64,000 bases of DNA from Pseudomonas eucalypticola (GCF_013374995.1 NZ_CP056030.1:4620501-4684500), one strand, 5' to 3'. Positions 38,165 through 48,857 are shown, numbered from the stretch's first letter. Numbers and translations: made by a program. The notes: generated from the sequence alone by a model not told the origin.

Positions 38165-39103
38165 TCAGGCCTGCGCCGCACGGGCGGCGGCGAAGGCGTC
38201 TGGGGTATTCAGGTTTTCAGTGCTCACGCCGTCGGCGCAGCGCTTGTTCAGGCCAGCCAGGACCTTGCCCGGGCCGCATTCGACCAGGCGTGGCGCACCG
38301 TTGGCGGCCAGGAACTGCACGGACTCGACCCAGCGAACCGGCTTGTACAGCTGTTCCAGCAGGTCACGCTTGAGGGTGTCGAGGTCGGCAGGCACGGCGG
38401 CGCTGACGTTCTGCACCACCGGGATCTGCGGCGCCTGCCAGTCGATGGCGTTGATGGATTCGGCGAACCGCTCGGCAGCCGGCTTCATCAGCGCGCAGTG
38501 CGACGGCACGCTGACCGGCAGCGGCATGGCACGCTTGGCACCGGCGGCTTTGCACAGCTCGATGGCGCGTTCCACGGCCGCTTTCGCGCCGGCAATCACC
38601 ACCTGGCCAGGGGAGTTGAAGTTCACTGCACTGACCACTTCGCCCTGGGCCGCTTCGGCGCAGGCGTTGACCACCACGGCGTCGTCCAGGCCCAGGATGG
38701 CGGCCATGGCACCTTGACCGGCCGGCACGGCTTCCTGCATCAGTTGGCCGCGGCGCTCCACCAGCTTGACCGCGTCGCCCAGGCCCAGGCAGCCCGCCGC
38801 CACCAGGGCGCTGTATTCGCCCAGGCTATGGCCGGCGACGAAGGCCGGGCGCTCGCCGCCTTCGGCCAGCCACAGGCGCCACAAGGCGACCGAGGCCGCC
38901 AGAATGGCCGGCTGGGTCTTGTCAGTCTGGTTGAGGCTTTCGACCGGGCCTTGCTGAATCAGCGCCCACAGGTCGTAACCCAGCGCGTCGGAAGCTTCCT
39001 TGAACGTTTCCAGCACCAGCGGGTATTGGGCGCCCAGCTCGGCGAGCATGCCCAGGGACTGGGAACCTTGCCCTGGAAAGACAAATGCGAGGGATGCAGA
39101 CAT
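38165..39103 (-). CDS. fabD: malonyl-CoA:ACP transacylase
   Basis: A 312-residue acyltransferase that loads malonyl groups on ACP. FVFPGQGSQSLGML at the N-terminus, the nucleophile serine in GHSLGEYSAL, the active-site histidine in VPSHCALM, and VECGPGKVLAGLNKR are clear. First gene of the fabD-fabG pair, 127 bases downstream of plsX. Confidence 0.97.
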   Translation of the reverse strand: MSASLAFVFPGQGSQSLGMLAELGAQYPLVLETFKEASDALGYDLWALIQQGPVESLNQTDKTQPAILAASVALWRLWLAEGGERPAFVAGHSLGEYSALVAAGCLGLGDAVKLVERRGQLMQEAVPAGQGAMAAILGLDDAVVVNACAEAAQGEVVSAVNFNSPGQVVIAGAKAAVERAIELCKAAGAKRAMPLPVSVPSHCALMKPAAERFAESINAIDWQAPQIPVVQNVSAAVPADLDTLKRDLLEQLYKPVRWVESVQFLAANGAPRLVECGPGKVLAGLNKRCADGVSTENLNTPDAFAAARAAQA

Positions 39104-39230
39104 TTAACAAGCCCTTAATGATCTTGTCGTCGGAGAATTGACGTGCAACCGAAGTTGAACGCAAGAAACTGACAGTTGGATGACAGATAGAACCGGGTGG
39201 TCACATTTAAGCACTCCTTGGCGGATATGC

Positions 39231-40241
39231 CTAAAGCAACAGCTCCTCCAACCGCCCGTGAAGGCGCTGGGGAAGGTTTTCCTGGATTTCGGCCAGTGCG
39301 CGGGAAATGGCGCTCTGAAAGCCCTGGACCCCCGCGGCCCCGTGGCTTTTCACCACGATGCCCTGCAAGCCGAGAAAGCTGGCACCGTTGTGACGGGCCG
39401 GCGCCAGGTCAGCCTGCAAGCGCTTGAGCAACGGCAACGCCAAGGCGCCCACGGCGCGAGACATGAGAGTGTGGCGGAACAATGCCTCGATGCGCGCACT
39501 GATCATGGTGGCCAGGCCTTCGCTGGACTTGAGCAGGATATTGCCGACGAAACCGTCACACACCACCACGTCCGCTTCGCCGCGGTACAACCCATCACCT
39601 TCGATGAAGCCGATGTAGTTCAAGCCCTTGGCACCCTGGAGCAGGCTGGCCGCCAGCTTGACCTGCTGGTTGCCCTTGATGTCCTCGGTGCCCACGTTCA
39701 ACAGCGCCACGCGCGGGCGCACGACGCCCAGCGCCTGGGCCGCCACCGAGCCCATCACCGCGAACTGGAACAGGTTGTCGGCGCTGCAATCGACGTTGGC
39801 ACCCAGGTCCAGCAACTGGCACGTGCCCGCCTGGGTGGGGATGGCCGCCACCATGGCCGGCCGATCGATACCCGGCAGCGTCTTGAGCACATGGCGCGAC
39901 AACGCCATCAGCGCACCGGTGTTGCCGGCACTCACACAGGCCTGAACCTTGCCGTCACGCAACAACTCCAGCGCCACGCGCATGGAAGAGTCCGGCTTGC
40001 CCCGCAACGCCTGGGAAGGCCGTTCGTCCATGCCGATGACTTCGCTGGCCGCCACGATCTGCAGGCGCGAGCGATCCGCACCGGGCTGGCTGGCGATCAG
40101 TTCTTCTAGAAGGAGTGGGTGACCGACGAGGGTCAGGTACAGCGAGGGGGTAGCAGACAGGCAGGCGAGGCTGGCCTGGACAATGCTGCGGGGACCGAAG
40201 TCCCCGCCCATTGCGTCAATCGCGATGACTTGAGCGGACAA
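39231..40241 (-). CDS. plsX: phosphate acyltransferase PlsX
   Basis: A 336-residue enzyme that makes acyl-phosphate from acyl-ACP for phospholipid synthesis. [32 protein letters not shown] and [15 protein letters not shown] are family blocks. The start is TTG 40241, three bases after the rpmF stop; there is no in-frame ATG near and the family N-terminus begins here. It is co-transcribed with yceD and rpmF. Confidence 0.95.
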   Translation of the reverse strand: MSAQVIAIDAMGGDFGPRSIVQASLACLSATPSLYLTLVGHPLLLEELIASQPGADRSRLQIVAASEVIGMDERPSQALRGKPDSSMRVALELLRDGKVQACVSAGNTGALMALSRHVLKTLPGIDRPAMVAAIPTQAGTCQLLDLGANVDCSADNLFQFAVMGSVAAQALGVVRPRVALLNVGTEDIKGNQQVKLAASLLQGAKGLNYIGFIEGDGLYRGEADVVVCDGFVGNILLKSSEGLATMISARIEALFRHTLMSRAVGALALPLLKRLQADLAPARHNGASFLGLQGIVVKSHGAAGVQGFQSAISRALAEIQENLPQRLHGRLEELLL

Positions 40242-40244
40242 GGA

Positions 40245-40427
40245 TTACTCGTCAGCGCCCTTGTCGATCACTTTACGGCCACGGTATACGCCTTCTGGCG
40301 ATACGTGGTGACGCAGGTGTACTTCACCGGTGGTCTTTTCGACCGACAGGGTGCTAGCCGACAGGGCGTCGTGCGAACGGCGCATGTCACGGGCAGAGCG
40401 GGATTTTTTGTTCTGCTGAACAGCCAT
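40245..40427 (-). CDS. rpmF: 50S ribosomal protein L32
   Basis: A 60-residue basic protein, [20 protein letters not shown]..., which is the standard L32 sequence of gammaproteobacteria without zinc cysteines. Between yceD and plsX, as in most of the class. Confidence 0.97.
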   Translation of the reverse strand: MAVQQNKKSRSARDMRRSHDALSASTLSVEKTTGEVHLRHHVSPEGVYRGRKVIDKGADE

Positions 40428-40440
40428 AATTGATTAACTC

Positions 40441-40968
40441 CTAAACGTTTGGGTCACGCTTTAACTGCGCCAATACACTGAACGGGTTGGACCGCGTTAC
40501 CTCGTCCTCGCTCGGCTCGGGCTCATCTGCGCCCGCCGGCTGCTGGCATTCTTCCGGATGATGAGCAGGCACAATGGGCAAGGCGAGCAGAAGCTCCTCC
40601 TCGATCAATGCCTGCAGATCCAAAGGATCTTCGCCCAGTTCCAGCACGTCATAACCTTTCGGTAACGACTGGGTGTTCGCACCCTCCTTCACCACAGCGT
40701 AACTGCACTCGCTGTGGATCGGCAGGGTCACCAGCTCAAGACAACGCTGGCAAACCATCTTGACTTCGACGTCGAGATGGCTGTGGATAACCACTGCCTT
40801 TCGCTCGTCTCGTTCGAAAACGAATTTAGCCTGCACCGTACCGACGTTATCGGAAAGCGGGTCGCAGAGTCTCTCCAAATCGGATAATGGCAGCGAACCT
40901 TCTAGGGTTACGCCACGATCGGCCAATTTGCGCGGGTCAACGTGAGGTGGAATCGGGTCATTCAACAT
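40441..40968 (-). CDS. yceD: YceD/DUF177 family protein, 23S rRNA accumulation
   Basis: A 175-residue protein of the DUF177 family. MVCQRCLELVTLPI carries the CxxC, and YDVLELGEDPLDLQALIEEE with the later LLALPIVPAH are the conserved acidic blocks. In E. coli the relative YceD affects 23S rRNA levels. It is 13 bases before rpmF, the usual place. Divergent from maf. Confidence 0.93.
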   Translation of the reverse strand: MLNDPIPPHVDPRKLADRGVTLEGSLPLSDLERLCDPLSDNVGTVQAKFVFERDERKAVVIHSHLDVEVKMVCQRCLELVTLPIHSECSYAVVKEGANTQSLPKGYDVLELGEDPLDLQALIEEELLLALPIVPAHHPEECQQPAGADEPEPSEDEVTRSNPFSVLAQLKRDPNV

Positions 40969-41062
40969 AGGCGCAGCATTCTAGGGACGACCCCCTCCCC
41001 TGTCAAAGGAAATTAGGCCTCAAGGCAATGATAGAATGACCGTTCATCCTCAGGAGACCGCC

Positions 41063-41641
41063 ATGCAGCCCTTGCTACTCGCTTCAAGCTCGTCGTACCG
41101 CCGGGAATTGCTGGCCCGCCTGCGCCTGCCGTTCACCTGCGCGTCGCCCGACATCGACGAAAGCCGGTTGCCGGAAGAGCCCGCCGAAACCCTGGTCAAG
41201 CGCCTGGCCGAGCAGAAAGCCCGCGCCCTGGCCGAGAGCCACCCGGGGCACCTCATCATAGGCTCCGACCAGGTGGCCGTGCTGGGCGAGCAGATTCTGG
41301 GCAAGCCCCACACCTTCGACAACGCCTGCACGCAGCTGCTGGAAGCCAGCGGCACCAGCGTGACCTTCCTCACCGGGCTGGCCCTGCTCGACGCCACCAC
41401 AGGGCGGTGCCAGGTCGATTGCATCCCTTTTACCGTGCACATGCGCGAACTGGACCTGGCGACCATCCAGCGCTACCTGAGGGCCGAGCAGCCTTATGAC
41501 TGCGCAGGCAGCTTCAAGGCAGAGGGGCTGGGCGTGAGCCTGTTTCAAAGCACCCACGGGCCGGACGCGACAAGCCTGGTGGGGCTGCCGTTGATTCGCC
41601 TGGTGGACATGCTGCTGCAGGAAGGGGTGCAGGTGCCCTGA
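41063..41641 (+). CDS. Maf-like nucleotide pyrophosphatase (YceF type)
   Basis: A 192-residue Maf/Ham1-fold enzyme. LLASSSSYRRELLARL, SPDIDE, and LIIGSDQVAVLGEQILGKP are typical; the SDQV form (rather than ADT) marks the YceF branch, which hydrolyses N7-methyl-GTP. ATG 41063 is preceded by CAGGAGA; the frame is open to 41036. It is the only plus-strand gene between yceD and sppA, and its end converges on sppA. Confidence 0.92.
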   Translation: MQPLLLASSSSYRRELLARLRLPFTCASPDIDESRLPEEPAETLVKRLAEQKARALAESHPGHLIIGSDQVAVLGEQILGKPHTFDNACTQLLEASGTSVTFLTGLALLDATTGRCQVDCIPFTVHMRELDLATIQRYLRAEQPYDCAGSFKAEGLGVSLFQSTHGPDATSLVGLPLIRLVDMLLQEGVQVP

Positions 41642-41663
41642 CCCCCAGTGAATGCACGGGCCC

Positions 41664-41702
41664 GCCCCAGTGGGACCGGACGACGTTCGGCCCCACTGGG
41701 GC
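41664..41702. terminator. bidirectional terminator-like hairpin between maf and sppA
   Basis: GCCCCAGTGGG (41664-41674) and CCCACTGGGGC (41692-41702) form an 11-base stem, with an inner CCG/CGG pairing. It lies between convergent genes. There is no long U-run, so it may also act as a transcript-stabilising REP-like element. Confidence 0.6.
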
Positions 41703-41721
41703 AATGCCCCCAACCATTCGG

Positions 41722-42705
41722 TCAGCGCAGGGACGGGCCGTTGAAGCCCATGTAGATCGCCAGCTTCTCGGCCACGCTGGCCCCCAGCTTCTTGGAAAAA
41801 CGATCAAGCGCCGAGTCTTCGACGGTGAAGTCGACCAGCTCTTTCTCGCCCACAACGTCACGCGCCACGGAACTGGCGTTGCCCAGCCCATCGATCAGCC
41901 CGAGCGGCAGCGCCTGCTCACCGGACCAGATCAAGCCGGAGAACAGCTCCGGATGTTCCTTGTCCTTCAAGCGGTCACCACGGCCCTGCTTGACCACGCT
42001 GATGAACTGGTTGTGCGTGGTGTCCAGCACCCCTTGCCAGAACTTCGTCTCATCCGGCTTGGCCGGCTGGAAGGGGTCGAGGAACGACTTGTGCTCACCG
42101 GAGGTGTACGCACGCCGCTCCACCCCCAGCTTCTCCATGGTGCCGACGAAGCCGTAGCCGGCTGCCGTGACCCCGATGGACCCCACCAGGCTGGCCTTGT
42201 CGGCGTAGATCTGGTCGGCGGCGCTGGCAATATAGTAGGCACCGGACGCCCCCAGATCACTGATCACCGCATACAGCTTGGTATCGGGATGTTCCTTGCG
42301 CAGGCGACGAATCTCATCGACCACGTAACCAGCCTGCACAGGACTGCCGCCCGGGCTGTTGATGCGCAGCACCACGGCCTTGACCTTGGGGTCCTTGAAG
42401 GCCGCACGCAGGCTGCCAATGATGTTATCGGCGCTGGCGGGCTCCTGGTCGGCGATCATGCCGCGCACTTCGATCAGCGCCGTGTAGTGGTCACCACGGG
42501 TCGCACTCTTTTCCATGTCCATCAGGGGCGTGAACATGGCCAGGGCGAAGAACAGGTAAATGAAGGTCAGCAGCTTGAAGAAAATGCCCCAGCGCCGGGT
42601 GCGCCGGTGTTCGATCACGTTGGCCTGCAGGGTTCGCTCCAGCAGTTGCCAGCTTTTGTCGTCGCTGCGCTTTTCGGCGTCGGGCGCTTTCCATTCATCA
42701 GACAT
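41722..42705 (-). CDS. sppA: signal peptide peptidase SppA-like protease
   Basis: A 327-residue membrane-anchored serine protease of the S49 family. One membrane segment (about 42-62, WGIFFKLLTFIYLFFALAMF), then ALIEVRGMI, RINSPGGSP, the nucleophile serine in DLGASGAYYIAS and a catalytic lysine in TSGEHKSFLDPF. Short SppA form (one domain). It would degrade cleaved signal peptides. Its start is 21 bases after the HAD gene. Confidence 0.93.
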   Translation of the reverse strand: MSDEWKAPDAEKRSDDKSWQLLERTLQANVIEHRRTRRWGIFFKLLTFIYLFFALAMFTPLMDMEKSATRGDHYTALIEVRGMIADQEPASADNIIGSLRAAFKDPKVKAVVLRINSPGGSPVQAGYVVDEIRRLRKEHPDTKLYAVISDLGASGAYYIASAADQIYADKASLVGSIGVTAAGYGFVGTMEKLGVERRAYTSGEHKSFLDPFQPAKPDETKFWQGVLDTTHNQFISVVKQGRGDRLKDKEHPELFSGLIWSGEQALPLGLIDGLGNASSVARDVVGEKELVDFTVEDSALDRFSKKLGASVAEKLAIYMGFNGPSLR

Positions 42706-42726
42706 CGTTCAGTTCCCTTGGAAAAG

Positions 42727-43395
42727 TCAGGTCGTCGCGCCTGTCAGCCAGGCATGCAATTGGGTGAAGCGTTCGATGGCCAGCACCGGCTCATGCACCA
42801 GCAGACTGTCCAGCGGCATGGCACCATAACCCACGGCCACGGCATCAATGCCGGCGCTGCGCGCCATCAGCAGGTCGAACGACGCATCCCCCACCATCAG
42901 GGCGCGTTCGCGCGGCACCTGGCAATGGGCAAGGATCTCCTCGAGCATCAGCGGGTGCGGCTTGCTGCGGGTTTCGTCAGCGGCACGGGTGATGTCGAAA
43001 TAGGCCTCCCACCCATGCGCCTTGAGCACCCGATCCAAGCCGCGACGCGCCTTGCCGGTGGCCACCGCCAGGCGGTAACCGGCCGCCCGAAAGGCCGCCA
43101 GCGACTCGGCGACGCCCGGAAACAGCGGCGACGGCTCGCTATCCATGGCCATGTAGCAGTCAGCATAGTGCTGGCGGAACTCCACCACCTGCGCATCGCT
43201 GAGCTGCGGATACAAGGTCAGGATGGCTTCGGGCAACGCCAGGCCAATGATGCCCTTGATCGCCTCGTCATCGCGCTCCACATAACCGGCCGTGCGTGCC
43301 GCCACTTTCATGGCCTCGACGATCCGACCGATGGAATCGGCCAGAGTGCCGTCCCAGTCGAAGATCAGCAGGTCATAGTCAGGGTGCACTGGCAA
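42727..43395 (-). CDS. HAD-superfamily phosphatase
   Basis: A 222-residue hydrolase. Motif [13 protein letters not shown] (nucleophile D), motif [13 protein letters not shown], motif [17 protein letters not shown] and [16 protein letters not shown] are all present, with a four-helix cap. Family members include phosphoglycolate phosphatases; the substrate is unknown. The start overlaps the rluC end by 17 bases, and this gene lies between rluC and sppA in Pseudomonas generally. Confidence 0.92.
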   Translation of the reverse strand: MPVHPDYDLLIFDWDGTLADSIGRIVEAMKVAARTAGYVERDDEAIKGIIGLALPEAILTLYPQLSDAQVVEFRQHYADCYMAMDSEPSPLFPGVAESLAAFRAAGYRLAVATGKARRGLDRVLKAHGWEAYFDITRAADETRSKPHPLMLEEILAHCQVPRERALMVGDASFDLLMARSAGIDAVAVGYGAMPLDSLLVHEPVLAIERFTQLHAWLTGATT

Positions 43396-44338
43396 GGCGC
43401 TCCACGGTCTTGGCCCACATCTCGTCCACGGGCGCTTCGAGCTTCAGCGCACCGCCATCGGGCAGCGGCACGGTCAGTTGGTAGGCGTGCAGGAACAGGC
43501 GCTTGCCACCCAGCTCGCGGATTTCGCGACTGAAATCCTCATCGCCGTATTTGCTGTCGCCGGCGATGCTATGGCCGGCATGCAGGGCATGCACACGGAT
43601 CTGGTGGGTACGACCGGTGATCGGCCGCGCCTCGACCATGGTGGCGAAATCGCCGAAGCGGCGCAGCACCTTGAACAGGGTCAGGGCTTCCTTGCCTTCT
43701 TCATCAATCTCGACCATGCGCTCGCCCGAACGCAGGTTGCTCTTCTGCAGCGGGGCGTTGACCTGCTTGCGGGCGGTGGCCCAATGGCCGCGCACCAGCG
43801 CCATGTAGCGCTTGTCCACGCCGTCGCCACGCAGGGCCGCGTGCAGGTGGCGCAGCATGCTGCGCTTCTTGGCGATCATCAGCAGGCCAGACGTGTCGCG
43901 GTCGAGCCGGTGCACCAACTCCAATTCCTTGGCATCGGGGCGCAACTGACGGAACGCCTCGATGACCCCGTAATTGAGGCCACTGCCACCGTGCACGGCA
44001 ATGCCGGCCGGCTTGTTGATCACCAGCAGCGCCTTGTCTTCGAACACGATCGAGGCTTCCAGGCGCTGCAACAGCCCCTGGGCGAGCGGCACGGGCTCGT
44101 CGCGCTCGGGCAGGCGCACGGGTGGAATACGGACGATGTCCCCGGCCTGCAGCTTGTATTCGGGCTTGATCCGCCCCTTGTTCACCCGCACTTCACCCTT
44201 GCGGAGAATGCGGTAGACCAAGGTTTTAGGCACACCCTTGAGCGCGGTGATGAGGAAATTGTCGATGCGTTGGCCGGCATATTCCGGCGCAACCTCGAGC
44301 AGCTGGACGCCGGAGGTTGGAGGGGTTGTAGTCGTCAT
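43379..44338 (-). CDS. rluC: 23S rRNA pseudouridine synthase RluC
   Basis: A 319-residue enzyme with an N-terminal S4 domain ([20 protein letters not shown]) and an RluA-type catalytic domain: [18 protein letters not shown] with the catalytic aspartate, and [20 protein letters not shown]. It modifies three uridines of 23S rRNA. ATG 44338 gives the family N-terminus; the frame is open much further upstream, which is unused leader. Divergent from rne with about 740 bases between, as in other Pseudomonas. Confidence 0.96.
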   Translation of the reverse strand: MTTTTPPTSGVQLLEVAPEYAGQRIDNFLITALKGVPKTLVYRILRKGEVRVNKGRIKPEYKLQAGDIVRIPPVRLPERDEPVPLAQGLLQRLEASIVFEDKALLVINKPAGIAVHGGSGLNYGVIEAFRQLRPDAKELELVHRLDRDTSGLLMIAKKRSMLRHLHAALRGDGVDKRYMALVRGHWATARKQVNAPLQKSNLRSGERMVEIDEEGKEALTLFKVLRRFGDFATMVEARPITGRTHQIRVHALHAGHSIAGDSKYGDEDFSREIRELGGKRLFLHAYQLTVPLPDGGALKLEAPVDEMWAKTVERLASAP

Positions 44339-44366
44339 TTCCCCATAATAACAATTTTTTATGGAT

Positions 44367-44395
44367 TTGAAGCACTTAATGATTGCTGCTATAGT
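44367..44395 (+). promoter_or_regulatory. predicted rne promoter
   Basis: TTGAAG (44367-44372), 17 bases, TATAGT (44390-44395), a good sigma-70 promoter in the direction of rne. The transcript would have a leader of about 680 bases before the rne start. Confidence 0.6.
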
Positions 44396-44401
44396 CGCGA
44401 A

Positions 44402-45078
44402 CGCCGCCAAAAGTGGCGGGCAAGCGGATATGCGGTAGTAGACCGGCCCTTGCCTACGCAATTCATGAGGACGCGAGGCCGTCCGACGGGGTTTTCGCTT
44501 GATTACGGGGTGGTATGCAACGTAACCGGCGCAGATGTGAGAAGACCGAGAGAAAGCCAAAAAGAGCGGTGTTTTTGCACTCATTTTCAGTTTTTTTTCG
44601 ATGCCACTCCCATCCATCGCGGTCGTTGTCACTCGGTACCGGCGAATGCTTCGGAAATACAAAGCCTTAGCCATAAATGCGCAAGCGCCCTGTCGGCACT
44701 TGCGATAAATGCCAACCCGTTGCGGATTCAGCGCGCGGCAGCACCCGAATTATCAGGGATACGTGTAGGGTGGAGATGCACAATCGTCGGACCGTGTAGC
44801 ACCGCGTCATGTCGAGAACTGCCACAGGCGCCTCACGACACGACCAGGGCTTGATCAAGACGCTTACGGGCGTCCACGCAGGACAATTGATTCCTCCTCC
44901 TGACTGAGTGCTTTTGACACCACAGCAAGCAGGAAGCGTCGTCGCGACTTCATCCCCGTTGGATGAACCTCGCTGGACACTGCAGTGGCCCCGCCACCGC
45001 TGACGCACCTGACACCGACCGTGAGAAGTCGTGTGTGCCGAACGCCGTTTCCGGCAGCCCGGAAACCGACGGTACTAC
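44402..45078 (+). promoter_or_regulatory. long rne 5' leader
   Basis: About 680 bases without a gene, between the predicted promoter and the rne ATG at 45079. In E. coli a long structured rne leader lets RNase E limit its own mRNA; the same role is likely here. I did not resolve its fold. The ribosome site is weak (GGCAGCCCGGAAACCGACGG). Confidence 0.5.
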
Positions 45079-48000
45079 ATGAAAAGAATGCTGATTAACG
45101 CAACTCAACCCGAAGAGTTGCGTGTTGCCCTGGTAGACGGCCAGCGCCTCTACGACCTGGACATCGAGTCCGGTGCACGCGAGCAGAAGAAGGCCAATAT
45201 CTACAAAGGCCGCATCACTCGCATCGAACCCAGCCTGGAAGCGGCCTTCGTCGACTTTGGCTCCGAGCGCCATGGCTTCCTGCCACTCAAAGAAATCTCC
45301 CGCGAATACTTCAAGAAATCGCCTGAAGGCCGCGTCAACATCAAGGACGTCCTGAGCGAAGGCCAGGAAGTCATCGTCCAGGTCGAGAAAGAAGAACGTG
45401 GCAACAAGGGCGCAGCCCTGACCACCTTCATCAGTCTGGCCGGCCGTTACCTGGTGCTGATGCCCAACAACCCTCGCGCCGGCGGCATCTCGCGCCGCAT
45501 CGAAGGCGAAGAGCGCAACGAATTGCGTGAAGCGCTGAACGGCCTGGTCGCCCCGGCCGACATGGGCCTGATCGTTCGCACCGCGGGCCTGGGCCGCAGC
45601 AGCGAAGAGATGCAGTGGGACCTGGACTACCTGCTGCAACTGTGGACCGCGATCAAGGAAGCTTCCCTGGACCGTTCCGCGCCTTTCCTGATCTACCAGG
45701 AAAGCAACGTGATCATCCGCGCCATCCGCGACTACCTGCGCCAGGACATCGGCGAAGTGCTGATCGACAGCATCGAAGCCCAGGAAGAAGCCCTGACCTT
45801 CATCCGCCAGGTGATGCCGCAGTACGCCAGCAAGATCAAGCTGTACGAAGACAGCGTGCCGCTGTTCAACCGTTTCCAGATCGAAAGCCAGATCGAGACC
45901 GCCTTCCAGCGCGTGGTCGAACTGCCGTCCGGCGGCTCGATCGTCATCGACCCGACTGAAGCCCTGGTGTCCATCGACATCAACTCGGCGCGCGCCACCA
46001 AAGGTAGCGACATCGAGGAAACCGCCCTGCAGACCAACCTGGAAGCGGCCGAGGAAATCGCCCGCCAGCTGCGCCTGCGTGACATCGGCGGCTTGATCGT
46101 CATCGACTTCATCGACATGACCCCGGCCAAGAACCAGCGCGCCGTGGAAGAACGTGTCCGCGAATGCCTGGAAGCCGACCGTGCCCGCGTGCAGATCGGC
46201 CGCATTTCGCGCTTCGGCCTGCTGGAAATGTCCCGTCAGCGCCTGCGTCCTTCGCTGGGCGAAAGCAGCGGCATCGTCTGCCCGCGCTGCAGCGGTACCG
46301 GCATCATCCGTGACGTGGAGTCCCTGTCGCTGGCCATCCTGCGCCTGATCGAAGAAGAAGCCCTGAAGGACCGTACCGCCGAGGTTCGCGCCCAGGTGCC
46401 GATTCCGGTCGCGGCCTTCCTGCTGAACGAGAAACGCAACTCGATCACCAAGATCGAACTGCGCACCCGTGCTCGCATCGTCATTCTGCCGAACGACCAC
46501 CTGGAAACGCCGCACTTCGAAGTGCAGCGCCTGCGTGACGACAGCCCTGAAGCCCAGACCAACCAGTCGAGCTACGAGATCGCCGCGGCCGAAGCCGAAG
46601 AAGCCCAACCTGTCGCCGCCACTCGCACCCTGGTTCGCCAGGAAGCAGCCGTGAAGACGGCCCCGGCCCGCGCCAACGCCCCGGTCCCGGTGGAAGTAGC
46701 CGCCGCCCCGGTTGCCGCGCCTGCACCTGCCCCGGTCGTGCCTGAGCCAAGCCTGTTCAAAGGCCTGGTGAAGTCGCTGGTCAGCCTGTTCGCCACCAAG
46801 GAAGAGCCAGTAGCGCCTGCCGTGGTCGAGAAGCCAGCCACCCCCGAGCGCCCACAGCGCAACGAGGAGCGTCGCAACGGTCGCCAGCAGAGCCGCAACC
46901 GCAACGGCCGCCGCGACGAAGAGCGCAAGCCGCGCGAAGAACGCGCCCCACGTGAAGAGCGCGCCCCACGCGAAGCCCGCGAGGAGGCCCCGGCCGCCCG
47001 CGAAGAACGCGCCCCGCGCCCACCACGCGAGCCGCGCGCCCCGCGTGAAGACCGTCGCAGCCGTGAAGACCGCCCCGTTCGCGAACTGCGCGAGCCGCTG
47101 GACGCCGTGGCCCCGGCCGTACGCGAAGAGCGCCCGGAGCGCGCCCCACGTGAGGAACGTGCGCCTCGCGAAGAGCGTGCCCCGCGTGAAGAACGCGCTC
47201 CACGCGAAGAACGTGCGCCTCGTGAAGAACGCGCCCCACGCGAAGAACGTGCGCCTCGTGAAGAGCGCGCTCCACGCGAAGAACGTGCCCCTCGTGAAGA
47301 ACGCGCCCCACGCGAAGAGCGTGCGCCTCGTGAAGAACGTGCTCCACGCGAACGTACGCTGCGTCCGGAAGTAGAGAACGAAGCAGCTGAAGCCGCCGCC
47401 GTTGCCGACGAAGCGTTGCCAAATGAAGAACTGCTGCAGGATGAGAACCAGGAAGGCGCCGAAGGCGAACGCCCTCGTCGTCGCTCCCGCGGCCAGCGTC
47501 GTCGCAGCAACCGTCGCGAGCGTCAGCGCGATGCCAACGGCAACGTCGTGGAAGGTAGCGAAGAAGGCCAGGAAGAAGGCAGCGAGCCATCGACCAACGA
47601 ACTGGCTGCCGGCCTGGCGGTCACCGCCGCTGTCGCCAGCACCGTGATCAGTGCTCCGGCTGAAGCCCAGGCGGCAGCCCAGGCTGAACGCGCCAACGCC
47701 AGCGTCGCGGAAGCCGCACCTGCCGCTCCTGAAGCAGTAGACGCTCCGGTTGCCGAAGCCGCGCCGACCCCTGCCGAAGAAGCCGCGCCAGCCGTTCACG
47801 CCGAAGTCGTCGCTGACGAGCCTGTGGTCGTGACCCCGGTGTTCGAAACCCCGGCCGCCGAAGCCCCGGTCGAAGTGACCCCGGTTGTAGAGGCCGCCCA
47901 GGTCGCCGAGCCGGTGATCGAGCCGCTGGTTGAGCCTGCCCCGGCCGCTGAAGCAGCCCCGGTGGTTGAAGCCCAGCCAGAGCCGCAGGTGTTCGCCGCG

Positions 48001-48408
48001 CCAGTGGTCGAGCAACCCGCCCCTGTGTTCGAAGCGCCTGCGCCGAAGACCGTCGAGGAAGCGGCCGCCCCCGTGGTCGACATCCAGCCGGAGCCAACGC
48101 CTGAGCCGGTGAAAGCCGAGGCCGTCGAAGCCGCGCCAGCCCCTGTGGTCGAGCCTGCTGCCGAGCCAGCAGCCCCGGCCGCCGAGCCAGTGGTTGAAGC
48201 CAAGCCTGAAGAAGCGCCAGCGCCAGCCGCCGAAGCACCGGCCGTGGTCCTGACCAGCAATGGTCGCGCCCCGAACGACCCGCGTGAAGTGCGTCGCCGC
48301 AAGCGTGAAGCTGAAGCCGCCGCGGCTGCTGCGGCTGCCGCCGAAGCCGCGGTTGAGCACAAGCCGCACGCCGTAGAAGAACAGCACGAGCACAAGCCGT
48401 TCGTCTGA
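45079..48408 (+). CDS. rne: ribonuclease E
   Basis: A 1,109-residue endoribonuclease, organiser of the degradosome. The catalytic N-terminus (about 1-530) begins [20 protein letters not shown], has the S1 domain ([20 protein letters not shown]), the DNase I-like region with [17 protein letters not shown] and VIDFID, and the zinc link CPRCSGTG. The C-terminal half is a disordered scaffold: a [11 protein letters not shown] amphipathic helix (membrane anchor-like, about 556), arginine-rich parts with eleven exact REERAP repeats (residues 691-756), then an A/P/E/V-rich section and a basic [18 protein letters not shown] end. ATG 45079 is the family start. Followed by a strong terminator. Confidence 0.97.
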   Translation: MKRMLINATQPEELRVALVDGQRLYDLDIESGAREQKKANIYKGRITRIEPSLEAAFVDFGSERHGFLPLKEISREYFKKSPEGRVNIKDVLSEGQEVIVQVEKEERGNKGAALTTFISLAGRYLVLMPNNPRAGGISRRIEGEERNELREALNGLVAPADMGLIVRTAGLGRSSEEMQWDLDYLLQLWTAIKEASLDRSAPFLIYQESNVIIRAIRDYLRQDIGEVLIDSIEAQEEALTFIRQVMPQYASKIKLYEDSVPLFNRFQIESQIETAFQRVVELPSGGSIVIDPTEALVSIDINSARATKGSDIEETALQTNLEAAEEIARQLRLRDIGGLIVIDFIDMTPAKNQRAVEERVRECLEADRARVQIGRISRFGLLEMSRQRLRPSLGESSGIVCPRCSGTGIIRDVESLSLAILRLIEEEALKDRTAEVRAQVPIPVAAFLLNEKRNSITKIELRTRARIVILPNDHLETPHFEVQRLRDDSPEAQTNQSSYEIAAAEAEEAQPVAATRTLVRQEAAVKTAPARANAPVPVEVAAAPVAAPAPAPVVPEPSLFKGLVKSLVSLFATKEEPVAPAVVEKPATPERPQRNEERRNGRQQSRNRNGRRDEERKPREERAPREERAPREAREEAPAAREERAPRPPREPRAPREDRRSREDRPVRELREPLDAVAPAVREERPERAPREERAPREERAPREERAPREERAPREERAPREERAPREERAPREERAPREERAPREERAPREERAPRERTLRPEVENEAAEAAAVADEALPNEELLQDENQEGAEGERPRRRSRGQRRRSNRRERQRDANGNVVEGSEEGQEEGSEPSTNELAAGLAVTAAVASTVISAPAEAQAAAQAERANASVAEAAPAAPEAVDAPVAEAAPTPAEEAAPAVHAEVVADEPVVVTPVFETPAAEAPVEVTPVVEAAQVAEPVIEPLVEPAPAAEAAPVVEAQPEPQVFAAPVVEQPAPVFEAPAPKTVEEAAAPVVDIQPEPTPEPVKAEAVEAAPAPVVEPAAEPAAPAAEPVVEAKPEEAPAPAAEAPAVVLTSNGRAPNDPREVRRRKREAEAAAAAAAAAEAAVEHKPHAVEEQHEHKPFV
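47149..47346 (+). repeat. eleven tandem 18-base repeats within rne (REERAP)
   Basis: Eleven back-to-back 18-base units, each coding REERAP, differ only at synonymous third positions (for example CGTGAAGAACGTGCGCCT and CGCGAAGAACGCGCCCCA). They lie in the arginine-rich RNA-binding part of RNase E. Unit number is likely to vary between strains through slippage. Confidence 0.95.
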
Positions 48409-48421
48409 TCTTGAAGCAATG

Positions 48422-48461
48422 AAAAGCCCCCGATGCAGCGATGCAGCGGGGGCTTTTTTTT
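48422..48461 (+). terminator. rho-independent terminator of rne
   Basis: AAAAGCCCCCG (48422-48432) pairs with CGGGGGCTTTT (48447-48457), followed by a total of eight T; 14-base loop. It lies 14 bases after the rne stop. Confidence 0.92.
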
Positions 48462-48541
48462 GGTTCTTCACGGAATCCCGGGAAGGTTGTGGCACCACCA
48501 CAGATCCGCAGTGAGCAAGCAGAGCGGACCAGGTAATGCCC

Positions 48542-48857
48542 CAGGCATAACTGGCCCGAAACAGATGTGGGAGTGGGGGGGGCGCCGAGCCCTTGCCCGG
48601 GAAGCGCCGCGCGGGCGGCGCTCGATTTCAAGGGCGCAGGAAATGCCAAGACAGGTATTTGGTGGCCTTCATGCGGTTGAAGGCGGGCCGATAGAATGTC
48701 CGTCGGAGCTCCTGGCTGGGGATTGCAGCAGGGCTACGAGGCGCCAGGCGATGATGTAGTGTCGCTGTTGAGATCGAGCGCCGTCCGCACGGCGCTTCCC
48801 GGGCAAGGGCTCGGCGCCCCCCCCACTCCCACATCCGTTTCGGCCCAGTTATGCCTG
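48542..48857. repeat. MITE-like element with 85-base inverted repeats
   Basis: Arms of 85 bases (48542-48626 and 48773-48857), a handful of mismatches apart, begin CAGGCATAACTGG and end in GGCGCTCGAT, around a 146-base centre. The arms carry the string GCGCCGAGCCCTTGCCCGG. The whole is about 316 bases, lies in a gap between rne and the convergent mobA-like gene and has no transposase. I believe similar sequences recur in P. putida-group genomes. A frame of 68 codons on the minus strand inside it starts in the arm and is probably not a gene. Confidence 0.75.

Noticed and set aside
47149..47346. Regular repeats that could suggest a CRISPR array
   Set aside because: Units are contiguous, 18 bases, without spacers, in frame with rne, and code REERAP.
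44950..48501. Open frame of 1,183 codons on the minus strand opposite rne
   Set aside because: It mirrors the repetitive, GC-rich rne coding sequence; the translation is low-complexity (F/G/R-rich) and has no start signal.
48628..48834. 68-codon minus frame in the MITE-like element
   Set aside because: Begins within the inverted repeat arm and shows no protein feature; more likely part of the repeat.
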